Assembly (NCBI RefSeq): GCF_026230105.1
Contig: NC_079477.1
Span: forward strand, 6,143,001-6,207,000
Length of the DNA stretch: 64,000 bases
Direction: 5' to 3'
Origin: Diorhabda sublineata
Lineage: Eukaryota > Arthropoda > Insecta > Coleoptera > Chrysomelidae
Under the pieces are notes generated by a model, which was not told where the DNA came from, made no database searches, and worked only from the letters and a program-made list of their open reading frames with translations. Positions 36,793-49,306 of the stretch are shown one piece after another; within the stretch, counting starts at the first letter, position 1, and the number at the start of each line of letters is the position of its first letter. Position numbers and translations under genes: made by a program.

Positions 36793-36824
36793 ATGTCTAG
36801 TCTGCGGATCAGCAGACTAGACAT
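36793..36824. repeat. 13-bp perfect hairpin
   Basis: ATGTCTAGTCTGC at 36793-36805 pairs perfectly with GCAGACTAGACAT at 36812-36824 around a 6-base loop GGATCA. A second small hairpin, AAAAAGCTT against AAGCTTTTT, lies at 36911-36930. No RNA-gene features accompany them. Confidence 0.85.
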
Positions 36825-38439
36825 AACAATTTATAAACGGTTTTCGTAAAAGAACATCGGCTTTGTTTTTGCATTGACATAAACTCATTGTCAATTATTG
36901 ACAGCTCTACAAAAAGCTTAAAAGCTTTTTTATTTCACAAGGAAAATAAATCTTTATTTCCAATCGCTAACTTAATACATCTTCAACGGAAATTATGACA
37001 TCTTGAATGAATGAGACTACACAGCGGATATACAAGGTATCCATGTTTTTTTGTGTTTAGTACTTTATTCAATGGTCATGGCTTGTAAGAACAGATCAAA
37101 ACGTGAAACTTGAGCTGATTTTTGAGGCAGAAAATGTAATCATGGCACATATATGTACATTGAAGTTTAAAAAACAAATTAAGGAAAATCCTACTTTTCG
37201 GAAGCAGAAGTTGAAGCTGAAATTTTTGTTGGCACTAGAGACATATTTTTGCCGATGAAAAATTCCTAACGTCACTAAATCGTACTCAGAAAAAGCCGAA
37301 GACTATGAGGAGTTTGTTAGATATGCTAAACAGTTTTAAGATCATGAGCTGCAGAATATTATTGAATGTACTTAGGCAGCATGCTCATTTGGATAAATTT
37401 GAAAACAATAAGAAAGCATACTCAGAGGAGCAGTTATTATTAGTATATTTGGGCTTCAAACAACGTTTTTAAGGCTAATACAATGAAACAACAAGTAAAA
37501 GCATGCACTTTTAAATTACTTCCACTTTTTAGTGAGTTATTTAGATAGAAAAACTTGATAAAAATATTAAATATATTTATTTGAATTGGTCATATATTTT
37601 TTCTGTTCAATTATGACCTATAATGTCGTAATTATATTTCAAAGTCAAATTTTGTATTGATCCCCGATATCCAGTACTTATTTAGTATGGGAAAACAATA
37701 CAAATCAATATAATCAAATAAAGTGAAAGGTTGTTCAAAACATGCATTGTCTACCAACAAATTGATTAATGTGGAAATACTGAATAAAATATAAATTCTT
37801 TTACCATCAGGACTGACAACATAAAATGGTATTGAACCTTTAATTGACCGCTATTATTACACGCCCATTTCCTCCGTCAAATTTGACATATTTCGTTTGC
37901 ATAATTTATGTATTTAATCAGATAACAGTGGATATCAAATTAGGAAAATATAGAAAATGAATTTCTACATTTCTGTTACAATACAAGAAAAGACTCAAAA
38001 ATATTAATTCAAGCAGTAAATGCAGAAATTATCAATCACTCAAAGGCAGCCACGAACACGCAATTTCAAAGAGGAAATCTCTTTGAGGTATGTTCAGAAT
38101 TGTAAGACAGAGTCGACTTTGAACACAAATACGAATAATTTTCTTCATAACTTTCACGCAGGTCTTAATAAAATTATAGAAATTCTTGAATAATAATATG
38201 TTCAGATTACACAAAAATATATAATAAAAATAAGTCATTGTTGAAATTTTAGACAAAACAAGTTTATTTTTATAATAAAAACATATAAAAATGAATTTTT
38301 ATTTATTATTTTTTTCTAATACGCATTCACAATCGTTAGGACATTTTGTGTTATTGAACAGAATCCTCGTCATAGTACAGTACAGAATTACTGATCAAGA
38401 AATTAATCTTCTTCCCGAACCAAAATATCTGTTAATAAG
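36825..38439. other. AT-rich spacer
   Basis: No supported gene. 37180-37480 has a more mixed composition, with EKAEDYEEFVRYAKQF in one plus frame, but no family is recognised. Confidence 0.4.
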
Positions 38440-38975
38440 TATGCAATTCTCCTCCTCCTCTTTCCATTATCCTCCAAAAGATGAAGTGACACCATTTATA
38501 TATTGATGCAGCAGTTGTACCCATTTAGTAGGTTCAATTATTCATGATTTCGCTAAATGTCCCAGATACTGCAGATGCATGCGGTTTATTCTGGTTAGCA
38601 GCCTTATACGTGGACCAATTTCTTGTAATAGGGATACGTTCAATCCTTGATACCTGTAAGAGTAGTCTACAAACCCACTTTTCGAAAGCATCAACTAGAC
38701 GGAGTTTCGTTGTTTTCGTGATAGATTTGTCTTTCACATTTTATTTAACTTGGTAGTCGCTGATTTTGTCATAGTCAATCGACTGCGTATTTCGCTTTCA
38801 CATTTCCCAATGTTGGTAATTGAGGAACCAAGATAGTTAAAATTGTTAACCACTTCGTAGCCTGCAATTTCAGATGTTTGTGGAGAATTGTTGTCTTGTC
38901 TATATAAAAATTATGAGACTTCTTCGTTATTGATACCTTCCAAAAAATCTAGCCAAAGTACTTTGAAGAGATCAG
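38440..38975 (-). pseudogene. RTE-like LINE, C-terminal segment (minus)
   Basis: Minus-strand frames give EVVNNFNYLGSSITNIGKCE, SEIRSRLTMTKSATTKLNKM, then (frameshifted) KDKSITKTTKLRLVDAF, and later LLQEIGPRIRLLTRI and LQYLGHLAKS. Intact RTE-type elements read F.YLGS.IT..G....EIR.RI..AKSA..KL.KIWKD.SI...TK.RL..AL.F.V.LYG.ETW, then a segment ending G.HVARS. The LYGSETW block is lost. At least one frameshift and several stops are present. Confidence 0.7.
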
Positions 38976-39139
38976 TACCTTCAATATGGGTTGGCCAAGC
39001 GCTAAGCGAACGTTTTTATTCACTACAAAAGTGAATTAATAATGACTGAAAATATTTCATTTGATTATAGGACTGACAGCATTCCCACAGTCGGATATGG
39101 GAAAGCTCCATTGTATACTATTATCTTGGAAAATGAAAC
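38976..39139. other. Spacer
   Basis: No supported feature; bases 38976-39000 may still belong to the LINE. Confidence 0.4.
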
Positions 39140-39290
39140 AAATTCAGTACAAAAAGAAGGAATCTAAGTGAAATTTATCACCAACCTATAGTATACATTG
39201 ATTGCCAAATGTGAAAGACTCAATTTCATGCCTCAAAAAGATGTATTTGTGAAAATATTCACTTCTACGTGAAAATTATAATGCTTATCA
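39140..39290 (+). repeat. Dispersed repeat, copy 1
   Basis: This segment resembles 55575-55710 in the same orientation. Both have ATCTAAGT.AAATT.ATC, TG.CAAATGT.AAAG.CT, AAGCCTCAAAA or ATGCCTCAAAA, TTTGTGA.AAAATATTCA and TACGTG. It has no coding potential and probably is a piece of an unidentified element. Confidence 0.6.
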
Positions 39291-41329
39291 CAATGAATTG
39301 CTATAGCTTAGGTGATTTTTTTAATCGAAATGTGATGTTGGGAACATTCATTAGATAAATAAGTTAGAAAAGGATTTGAAATGCTTCAGTACCACAAAAT
39401 CAAAACAAAATTTTGTAGGGACATTGCGTATTCACTTGCAAACTTAGTGGAAAAAATTTATATCAAAATTCTATTTAATTATATTCGATTCCCATTTTAA
39501 AAGAAACAGAATTATTCTTTATTTCTTTTTTTTTTATTTATGAGTAGGCTTTCTCATAGAAAGCTACGTGCGACAGGTTTATAATTAATATTGTTGTGGA
39601 AATGTTTAGAAATTAATCAATAATTTTTATTATACTTCTTCATGTTTCGGTCCGGTACTGTAAACACAATTTACACGCTTTCCAAGCCAACCCTTATCTG
39701 AATTCAAAGTATACAAATTAAACGCGTCGGCCATTATGATTATGTATGTGACCTAAAATGCCAGGCATTGAGTTATGAACGATAAAAACTTGAAAAATAC
39801 ACAAAGTGGTGTTTCCATAAGCTTCGAATTAACTTGTAAATACCAATGGAAACATATTCCGATTGTAGTTTATCATAAATTTTGGTTCCTATGTTATCAT
39901 GGAAAAACTACTTTTTCGGTTCGACGTCATTGGAAAGCGCCAAAGCTTTTTATGAATTGAATATGATCAAATTGTGACTACTTATCTCACCATCAACTGA
40001 AATTTTTCCAGCATATCCTCATGTAACAATTTAAAACCGTTTCATTTCATTATACTTTTGATTTTGACGAAGTTGAGTTTAATTCAAAATTATAATAAGC
40101 GCCAAATGAAGATAAATCTTTCAGCCGCTCTCACTGATTTTATAAATGTCAGATGGTATTTGACAAATAAGTTGAATCATTAACAATTAATTATTAGCTG
40201 AATTCCATTTAAATTTAAGTGAAGTGAGACTCTCAGCTATGTGAGTATCTTATACTCAGATAATTACTTCGGTGAATAGAAGGAGCGCTTAATGTGAGTT
40301 CTCAATAATCTCATAAAATTGACTATTATCATTGACGATCAAACAGTCTGTTAGTCACAGCAATAGAAACGACGTAACTAAAATAATATTATTGATAAGT
40401 TTATTTACATCTGCAATGACTGCAATAATTTAGTATTGTGTACTTCCTTGCTTATTTTGATTAGAAGATCTGAAAAATTGATATCCTTAGCCTCACTTTG
40501 AATCTCAGCTCACAAGACTCACTAAAGCACACGGTCTCAAACTTGTGTGAGAACCAACTGGTGAAAACTCAGTTTTAAGTTATAAGTGTCAGTTTTTTTG
40601 TAAATGGAAAGCAGCTTTTGTTGTGAGGTAATTGTTTCGAATTTCGATTTCAATACTAAAATAGTGAGTAACTAAAAAACTGTTACTATGTGAGCCGAAA
40701 TATAGGGCGGACCATAAATTTTTGCAGTTTGATTGATTCATCGATACATAGCGCCAAGTATGTTACCCATTTCTCTCCTAATGATCTTTTGAGAAAACCT
40801 CGTTAAAATGAAACCTCGTTAAAATAAGCTAGTGATACATCTGGGCTACGGAGATACTCGTTGATGGTATGACATGCTGAATTCATCGTGCTGCATCCAT
40901 ATAATATTGTTATATTTCGTAAGAAGTTGAATTTAGTCGCAAAAAATCTTGTGGCATTTTCACATCTCCTGCAGAGTGAAGAAATACGGAATCGGACAGG
41001 GCAATCTAAAAAGTTGAAGATTTTGCTGTCCAAACTATTATTTTTGGAGAATGTAAATGTCTCTGATGTTTTAATTTAGGGTTTTCGCTACACAAAAATC
41101 TGCAATTTTGTTTATGGCTTTGCCTATTCGATTGGAACAGAAAATGTTATTAGAGTTGGTGAAACGATCGAACAAGGTATCAACAAAATTTTTCTTGGAA
41201 TTAAATAATTTTTTTCTTACTTTGGCACTAACTGGATCTTGAATAAATGCAGTTCAACTTCATTATACGAGGTAAATTTGTTTCGGGTATCCCCAAAGGA
41301 TCAAAATGCTTGCGCGAAGACAATCTTAC
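39291..41329. other. AT-rich spacer
   Basis: A 15-bp direct repeat AAACCTCGTTAAAAT occurs at 40795-40809 and 40811-40825. Open frames on both strands at 40803-41079 carry no recognised motif. No gene is supported. Confidence 0.45.
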
Positions 41330-41372
41330 CTTCCCGCACGTCTACCTGGGCCACGGTCTCTGGCTTCTCCTG
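41330..41372 (-). CDS. Candidate short exon (minus)
   Basis: A 43-base island, 28 of 43 bases G or C, in AT-rich DNA. On the minus strand it is bounded by an acceptor-like CTATGTAG and a strong donor, AAG then GTAAGA. If it follows the exon ending at 47671, which closes in phase 0, it reads QEKPETVAQVDVREG with no stop; using the next AG only drops the Gln. This would place it about 6.3 kb downstream in the same gene. The weak pyrimidine tract before the acceptor is a point against it. I do not recognise the peptide. Confidence 0.35.
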
Positions 41373-43278
41373 CTACATAGCCGTTTAATCTTTATTGATA
41401 ATTATACAAATCTCTATCTGTATTAAAAACATTTTGAATAAAATCATTAGTGATATTTTCTGTTATCCTTGGTAATAATTCTTAAAAATTGATATGGGAT
41501 TTTGAAATGGAAAGAGCTCGTCTAGAAACAGAAATAATGATGTGAATTAACACGTCGTCTATCAAATATCTTTTTGCAAAATTATTAATAACTTACACAT
41601 TTGCTATGTAGTGTTATATTAAAAGAGAATAAGAGAAAATTTACGATATTGTTTCAATAATAATAAATTCAATGATAAAATGCATAGTGTATAGTGTGCA
41701 TATTATTAGTTAGAGGGACAATGTTTCAGTATATCAGACTCTGTCTGTAATCAACGTAACATCCATATTTCATAATAATTCTACCAGCAACTGATGGTAA
41801 ACGAATTATTAATAACACCTGCACATACTGTCACTCCTTTTCAGTACAGGGAAAACCACGGTGAACTGAATTGAAATATATCCTGGATAACAATAATAAT
41901 ATTGTTCTGAAAAATTGTCTGAGGAAAGTTTTCAACTCAGTGTTTCAGTTGTTTACTATATAATATTGTTTTTGAACAATTTTCACTGCACTTTGAGATT
42001 TAAATTTCCAATAGAACTTTATTCAATACTCAATATTATGTCGAAACGATTCTAGTTGCTGCTGACTCCAAATTGCCTCGAAAATTACAAAACAACACGA
42101 AAATATTTGAAGATAGTAAATTTAGGCATCAAAAACTGCACCTCTTTTTATATAAAAACAGGAAGGTTTGGAGATATTGCAATATTTTGTTACAAAGAGC
42201 TGCATTCTATGTAGAACATGTGAAAAAATCAAAATTTAATTAAAAAATCATAGACCCAGTTTGGGACTATCAGTAATTTTCAATCATAATGATAAACGAT
42301 TAAAAACTGTGTGCAGCTAGGGAATTTTAACAAAAAATTATGTGTGAACAGTTCTAAATTCAAGAGACGTGTCATAACATACGAAGGATTAGAAAGGATA
42401 TAATGGATAATAGACATCAACATTGGGCAGTCGTAATATTGATCCTGTGCTACAATACTTTTTTTTATAGAAGGCCACCCATTTATTTTTTGGTATATGC
42501 CATTGGGTATATGATCATCAGCTTAAAGCAGTTATTAAAAATGACTTTTGTGGCTTATGTCTTGGATTTGGGTAACGTATTCCCTTCAATTTTATTATGA
42601 AAGACCGTAAGACTTGTATTGATAAAAAAATTTCGTGAATGTAAAGTTCAAGTATTTACTTTTTTGTTTTCTCATAGCAGCTGACTTATGTGCATCTATT
42701 TTTAAGAAACTTTGTAACAAAAAATTAAGAAGGTTTTTGTTGCCATTCAAGTTATTGCAGTTTCTTCAAATGCCGTATTCAAAAAAATGTCAATATTGCC
42801 ATTAGTGCTGTGATTTAATTTTGAAAGGATACAGTCAGTATAATAAGATAATATACAATCGAAATTCAAGCTTTTCAATTGAAGTCTCAAAAGACTTTAT
42901 CGCTTTATCTTTCCCAGGTTGCTTGGTTGTAGAAAGCTTTTAACCACCTAGTATTAACTTTTCACAGTACAAAATCACATAAATGTCATAGAAAACTAAG
43001 CTACTTCGACAATTTTCCAATGAAATTATCGTTGCTGCTGATATTCTAAGCATTCCGTTTTTTTTCAACAAAGTGCAGTTTTTTCAATGTTACTCTATAT
43101 CTTCAAAATAAATTTTTTTTCAAGTTAAAAAAAAATGCAGTTCATTATACTTGATTTTATTAAAAATGTAATAGATTTTCTTATATTTACACATTTTTTA
43201 TTTTTCTTTTATAATTATATATTTATAATTTTGAGTCAAGTATTCATTTATTTGAATTTTCACAGCTGCAGTTTCACA
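41373..43278. other. AT-rich spacer
   Basis: No supported gene. The plus-strand 65-residue frame at 42403-42600 is hydrophobic and unrecognised. Confidence 0.45.
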
Positions 43279-43945
43279 AACGACAGACTGAATTTTGTAA
43301 TAGGAAATTTCCTTATTGTTGACAATGAACCATTTAAACGAATGAAAAAGATTAACTATTTGGGAACAACTATTAATGACAAATGGGATCACTCAACAGA
43401 AATTAAATGTCGCATTGAGAAAACTACAGCAGCATTCATTAGACTAAAAAACATCTTGTGTAGTCATGATCTGAGTTAACAGCTTCGAGTCAGAGTATTA
43501 AGATGTTACGTGTTTTCTATTCTTTTGTATGGTGTGAAAGCATGAACTCTGACGGAAGCAACTCTTAAAAAGCTCGAAGCTTTTGAAATGTGGACATATA
43601 GGCATATGCTCCGATTCAGTTGGCAGGATAAAGAGAGTAACGACGACGTTATGGTGCAAATGAGAAAGGAGACAGAGAGAGAGATTGTAAGATCTGTTAA
43701 GACCAGAAAATTATCTCACTTCTCACATGTAATACGCAATCTTAACACGTATAGTATATTGCATCTTATCATCTAGAGAAAAATAGAGACAAAACGGAGC
43801 CCTGGAAGAAGAAAATTTACGTCAATGGTTCGGTCAGACAAACTAGTTCACTCTTCCGAGCTGCAGTGAACAAAATTATCATAGCAACATGATCGACAAC
43901 GATAACGGACTCGGCACTATAAGAAGGAGAATAATTCAGGATCAC
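43279..43945 (+). pseudogene. RTE-like LINE, C-terminal part (plus)
   Basis: The plus frame reads FKRMKKINYLGTTINDKWDH, then KCRIEKTTAAFIRLKNILCS, a stop after HDLS, LRVRVLRCYVFSILLYGVKA, a stop, TLTEATLKKLEAFEMWTYRH, MLRFSWQDKESND and KTRKLSHFSHVIRN. Insect LINEs of this type have F.YLG..IN..WDH..EIKCRIE.A..AF..M......DL....V.LLRCYVFS.LLYG.E.WTL...........FE.W.YRR.LR.SW.D. The palm (YADD) is absent, so the copy is 5'-truncated, as LINE insertions typically are. Only a few stops interrupt it, so it is younger than most copies here. Confidence 0.8.
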
Positions 43946-45259
43946 TCTGTATAGGATATAAATTTTATTTCATTGTTCGTAGTTTTTCATCGGCAATATA
44001 TCTTTTTAACATATTCTAAGGTATGTCGGGTAAAGGTTCGAGGAAAAAATTTGTCACGTTAAGACTTAAAACTTAATTGCAGTACAATTATTAAACTAAT
44101 TATACGAAACTAATATGAATTTAGTAACTATCAAATCACTTTGCAATATTCCAGAGCATGGTAGAATCCTTTTCACCTATCAACAGTTGACTTTTCGAGA
44201 AACATCATGCACATGGTCTAATATTTATAGTTTTTATGTGTCCCCATCACAATATATTTTTCTTTATTTAGATAATAGCAGTTTGAATTGTTACTGAAAT
44301 AAAATATGATAATAACCCATGCCTTTTATCCAGGTCATAATCCATAAATAATACAAATCTGGCTCTTGTTGATAGTATTTACATCTCTAATAATTTTCAA
44401 AAATAGAAAAAATTGGAATAAAAATATTATCAGGTTAAGTAGAAAATTTGAATCACAGTTTTAATACAACTGCACCGTGGTTCGTAGTATTTTAGAAATA
44501 TTAACTAAAAACTAATTTGCTAACAATAATTCGTTCCATTTTTGTTTCAACTTTGATTATCTCCACAAAGTTGTAGAATTAACTCGTTTGATGCTGATCA
44601 ATTCTAAGCAGATTAAACTAAACTACCAACATGGTGTACTAAGCAGATCGAATCGAACCTATGGACGATAAATTGCTTTTAGTTGCTCTACTGGAATCAA
44701 TTTATATTCGAATCTTGTTGTACAATGAAAAGATTACAGATCAAGTTGTAACGTGAATCAAAATATTTCGAAAAATAGTTCAATTTCATTACAGTTTTCT
44801 ACTTTGAAGTTAACATACGAAACGTAGATGTTTATTTCCTGTTAGAGGAAATGCGACACTTTGTGAGAGAATTGCGTGACATTTTATTGCTTGAAGTGCT
44901 TTCTTACAACACGATAATGATATTGTGTCGTTTTCTGTACCTCTGCTTCCGAGCATTAATTTTTTTCTAAAGTGGACACACGAAATGCCAGTGAAATATT
45001 TAAAAGCTTAATCATAATGAAAAACTTTATTATCGTCACATTCTGAGCCGAATTTTAATGAAAAAAAATTTGTTAATCTGTACCTAATATGTCACAGGGA
45101 ATCTGAATCTAATAATTCAAAATTCATGTCAACTGGGTAACATGAACAATAATAGCCCATAAAAATGTATTTAGAAGGCAAGAATGAATAAAGAAAAACC
45201 AAATAATTGACAAAATGCTGATGATGTCTTAGTAATGATGATGCAGACCTAGAAAAGTT
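43946..45259. other. AT-rich spacer
   Basis: The start may hold the 3' untranslated region of the preceding LINE. No gene is supported; the 60-residue plus frame at 44115-44297 is unrecognised. Confidence 0.45.
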
Positions 45260-46043
45260 GTTATGGGATTTAAACAGAGAGAGGTTATCACATTCTACCT
45301 AGAAATTTATATGGTGATATTTACCTGGATTTTTTAAGCAATCACTTATTCGAAATATTAGAAGATTTAACGCTAATCGAGTGAAGATCTCCATTTTTTT
45401 ATACACGATGGAGCTCCACCGCTCTTTGATAGAAGGTGTCGTAATTGTTTTAGTAACCATTTTCCGAATCGATGGACGATTACACAGTCTGGTCTCTTCT
45501 TAAAGGAAAATATTATGCTACAGAGGTAAGTTCACCTCAAGAATTGAAAGACAGAATTTAATGTCAGTTTAATGACCTCATATCCGACTCCCAACCGTTT
45601 AGAAGATTAATGGATTTTTTAGAAAAAAAGGATAGACTTGTGTATTCATTAGAACGGAGGACATTTTGAACACATACTCTAATTGAATTCTATTTTATGT
45701 TATTAAATTTTCATCTTGTAATTTTTTGTTTAATTAATACATTTAACAATACTTTGTACCAGTACCGGTTATTACTTCATAATTTTCAATCAACATATTT
45801 CGAAAACAGTACACAGTATCGAGTTTTATCAGGAGTAACTTTTTGATATAAAATTTCAATACAATGTTGCCAGTAGTTGCGTAGTTGTGGCAAAATTGTA
45901 AAAAATAAGTTTTTTTCTTCGACTCCCTTTATCTTGAATACGGATGGCGTTACGAAAATTTTTTACTAGGCAAACCCCAAACATTTTTCAGTTTTCTATC
46001 TATTGTAAAGACGGAATCACTTCTTTTCGAAACACCTGTATAA
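45260..46043 (+). pseudogene. DDE_3 (HTH/IS630-like) transposase, C-terminal half and end
   Basis: Plus frames give IYGDIYLDFLSNHLFEILED, then FFIHDGAPPLFDRRCRNCFS and NHFPNRWTIT. After frameshifts come KGKYYATEVSSPQELKDRI and NGGHFEHIL. This matches the family: RYLEFL...LP.LLEDVPL, FQHDGAPPH......L...FP.RWIGR, the Tyr-Ala-Thr segment and the terminal GGHFEHL. The Asp of HDGAPP, the second catalytic residue, is kept. Downstream, TTCGAAACACCTGTATA near 46018-46041 resembles an outward transposon end. The copy is broken by frameshifts and stops. Confidence 0.7.
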
Positions 46044-47670
46044 TTTGGAATAAATTTTATAATTTATATTCTTAATTTTTTAAATGCTTAGACTCATCGA
46101 TTAATATTTCAATTACGGTTCATCACATGTAATAATAATAATGCATTATAATGATACGACTCATAAGAAACTAAAGATTACATATATTTATTGATAAAAT
46201 GATGTATAATCGCATAATATTCCAATAATTTCATTGAGTTGGGCATAATGATACAATACACTAAATATTGAGCTGTTTTTATTCATTCATACTTCCTAGA
46301 TAGATATAATAAATTTGTTATAAAATTATACAATATTCATACCATAACCTTAAAAACTTGATCTTGCCCTGCCTTACACAAAATTTCTTTATAGAAGAAA
46401 TGACGGCATCATTTTTATCGCTTCAAAAGAAATCATTTAAAAAGAGCTGATTTTAATGAAGTTAAGTTCAATATGTAAAAATATGAATAAGAAGAAATCG
46501 AATTCAGGTTCTAGAGATTTCATTAGAATGAATATGACAAAAACATTTTTTTTTGTCTATTGCTAGACAACTACAGACAGTAATTCTAAATCTCCAGAAA
46601 TTAAGAGCAAATTACCTCAAAACCAAAAACGTTACTTAATCAAAATCAAGAACTGGGTTAGAAAGAATTTATATATGTTCATTATAGTTTATTTCCTTAC
46701 AATTGGATTTTTATCGATACCGACATCAAATATGTATTTTGTGAGAAATCCTAAAACTTCCAATAAGGAATTTAAGCAGAGAAAGGAAACACGAACTTAT
46801 TATCAGTGAAATGGAGGTCATGATATAGTCACGAATTTCTTTTTTAAATGAATCTAAACAAAATCACTTTCAACTGATAAAATGGGCCTAATAAATTTTG
46901 AATGAGTACATGCAGTAAGTTGTTAGACAATGAATAACTTTTTTATATGATTTTGCTACAAACTACACATCAATTAATCACCGATTCAATAGAGTTCTCC
47001 ACAAATCACATTTCCATATTTTTTCCTTGGAGTAACATCATTCAAACGATAGCAGTCAAATTTTGAACTCATTCCTTCCAATAGTTCGTTAACGAGAATT
47101 ATTCAAATTGAATAACCTCTGAGTTGATAATAAATGGCTGTGAAACATTGGCACGAAATTTAGCAATAGATTTTGTCATATTTTGATAATAGGCTATAAC
47201 GTGATCATGACAATTTTTTGTACTATCTCGCAAACACAAGGAAGTTATTATTGGATTTTATGAATACGACATGCATAATGAGCAAGAAAATCACTAATAA
47301 TTATTCGATCATCTCATTCATTTCCATCTCTAGAACATCTTCCATTACGCGCTCTAAAAACATTTCACCTTACTATTATGAATTATTCAATGAAGCCTCC
47401 AGAATGCCTTTCATACTTGTTTATCCTACAAGTGGTGTTTGTAGAGCCTGAATAATTATTCAAATTCGCTGTAAATATCATTCAAATTTGCATACCAGTT
47501 TGCTTCTGTCATTTCTTAACTTAGCAATAAATGTCTTCAAAGAACCTTCAACGTTATTATGAGAAAAAATCTATGGAAATTAATTAACTGCAAGTCATCA
47601 AAATTTCTTTGGTATAATAAAATAAGGAAGTTTACAGGTCGTTAGATTGAAATAAAAAATGTATACATAC
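46044..47670. other. AT-rich, probably intron of the minus-strand gene
   Basis: No further exon could be recognised immediately downstream of the exon ending at 47671. The 77-residue plus frame at 47218-47451 is rich in Ser and Ile and carries no motif. Confidence 0.4.
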
Positions 47671-47930
47671 CAGATTACAATTAACATTTTTTACTCTTCT
47701 GTGTTGTGCTAACAGTTTCGATAATCTTAGAGTTCGTTGTTCGGAAGTTAAGCAATCATCAGAAACCGTTAAGATACCATTTGTACCATTAGTACATTCT
47801 TCTTCCTCTCTAAACGAGCCTCTTGGTGTAACTGTAGATAGAGGGACAGTAAGGGCAACCAAAGTTTCACTACGAACGCTCCAAGAGCTGCTGCCGAACT
47901 GTTTCATATTCATTAGATCTCCAAAGCTGC
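47671..47930 (-). CDS. Unrecognised host gene, coding exon 2
   Basis: A 260-base minus-strand exon. Upstream is an acceptor TTATTTAG at 47938-47931; downstream is a strong donor GTATGTATAC starting at 47670. Joined to exon 1 (phase 1) it continues the frame as GGSFGDLMNMKQFGSSSWSV, then a segment with LVALTVPLSTVTPRGSFREE, a Thr/Asn/Gly-rich patch, and LRLSKLLAQHRRVKN before closing in phase 0 after NCNL. It has no membrane segment or signal peptide and is rich in Ser, Thr and acidic residues, as in a cytosolic, partly disordered N-terminal region. Family not recognised. Confidence 0.65.
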
Positions 47931-48429
47931 CTAAATAATATTGGGTTTTCTTCTCTAACTCTTGATAATTTTATATCTGCAAATTTTGACTACTACTTCT
48001 TAAAAACATTTGAAGAAAATTTATCACTTGCTGTATTATAGGTCTACTAAGCTAAAGATAAAAATAAATGACTCAATGTTACTAGTTTGCCACACTTATA
48101 TGATAATTTGCCATCAAATTCATCATTATTTTGCTTAGCTCTTAAAAACTAAACTATGAAAACCGTTTATTTAGTTTATCAGTTCACTAAGCTTCCTCAC
48201 TTCCTTTCTTATGATCTTGAAAAATTCACCTCACATGTTTTTCCAATATTTGTGCTTTCCTAGTCATTTACGAGAATTGCTACTTAAGCTTTGAGATATG
48301 ACAACCCTAATGTGAATATGTTATATTTGAATCGTCATCATAAAGTTTGAAATGGTGAACGTATCAGGAAGCGTCATATGAGTACCATTTGGATTGTCTA
48401 CAGATACTTGAAACTTTAATCAAAAAATG
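47931..48429 (-). other. Intron of the minus-strand gene
   Basis: AT-rich intronic sequence between exon 2 and the inserted mariner. No other feature is seen. Confidence 0.5.
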
Positions 48430-49306
48430 GAATTAGAATGAAACATTTTTGTACGATTATTTTCTATGACTTTCGAAGTGGATTAAACTAACAGCAGTAT
48501 GCCGATTAACTGGCTTCAACTTTTGGTGACGAAGAATCATCTGAAGCCACCGTGTTTCGCTGGTTTTCTAATCGTGGTTGCACTTTGCTAAAGGATGAAT
48601 TTCGTGTAGGTCGTCCAAAATCGACTGTTGTGCCAGAAAACATCAATGCTATGCGTGAACTGATATTGTAAGACTAAGATATGTCCTATGACATACCGGG
48701 AGATTGAGGCATACTTGGGCATTAGTCTCACTCGCATACATTCAATATTGCATTTTCATTTGGCTGTCAAAAAGATTTGTACGCATTAGATACCGCATAA
48801 TTTAACAATCTGAAATAAATCAATCGCGGTGCTTCAAAAGACGTCAATAAATCATGGATCTATACTTATTAATCCGAAACTAAAAAATAATCGACTGTAT
48901 AGATCTTCAAAAACGAGACAAATTCAGCAAAAGTTGGTCGCGCACGAAGTATTTCGAGGCAAATTTTTCCCTATTTTTTTTTAACGTGGAACCGTCAATT
49001 CTGAATGGCGCATCCATCAGAATTTGTTTGCCAAAAATGTTCTAAAAAATCAGAAGACGAATCAATCTCCAACATAGCAATGCGAACTCTCACACATCAG
49101 TTCAAACAAAAACATTGAATTGAAGACAATTTGGCACCCAATAATTCCTTCTTATTCCCGCAGTTAGAAAATAAACTGCGAGGTCAACCTGAAGGAGCAG
49201 TTGATGCATTCAGATCACATGTTTTGGAGGTACCTCAATCGGAATGCAAAAGTATATTGATCTTAATGGAGAAGATTTTGGAAAGCAATAAGGCAAAATC
49301 CAATTA
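48430..49306 (+). pseudogene. mariner transposase inside the host gene intron
   Basis: Plus-strand blocks: FYDFRSGLN, FGDEESSEATVFRWFSNRGC, LLKDEFRVGRPKSTVVPENI with NAMRELIL, then TYREIEAYLGISLTRIHSIL and KKICTH.IPHNL, which is the HTH half. Later come LAPNNSFLFPQLENKLRGQP and EGAVDAFRSHVLEVPQSEC, the C-terminal half, ending at a TAG at 49304-49306. The middle is heavily deleted: the TGDE region is lost and NIEL runs almost directly into LAPN, removing PPYSPD. The third catalytic Asp reads Asn. It lies opposite in orientation to the gene, so it was probably tolerated as a neutral intron insertion. Confidence 0.8.
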
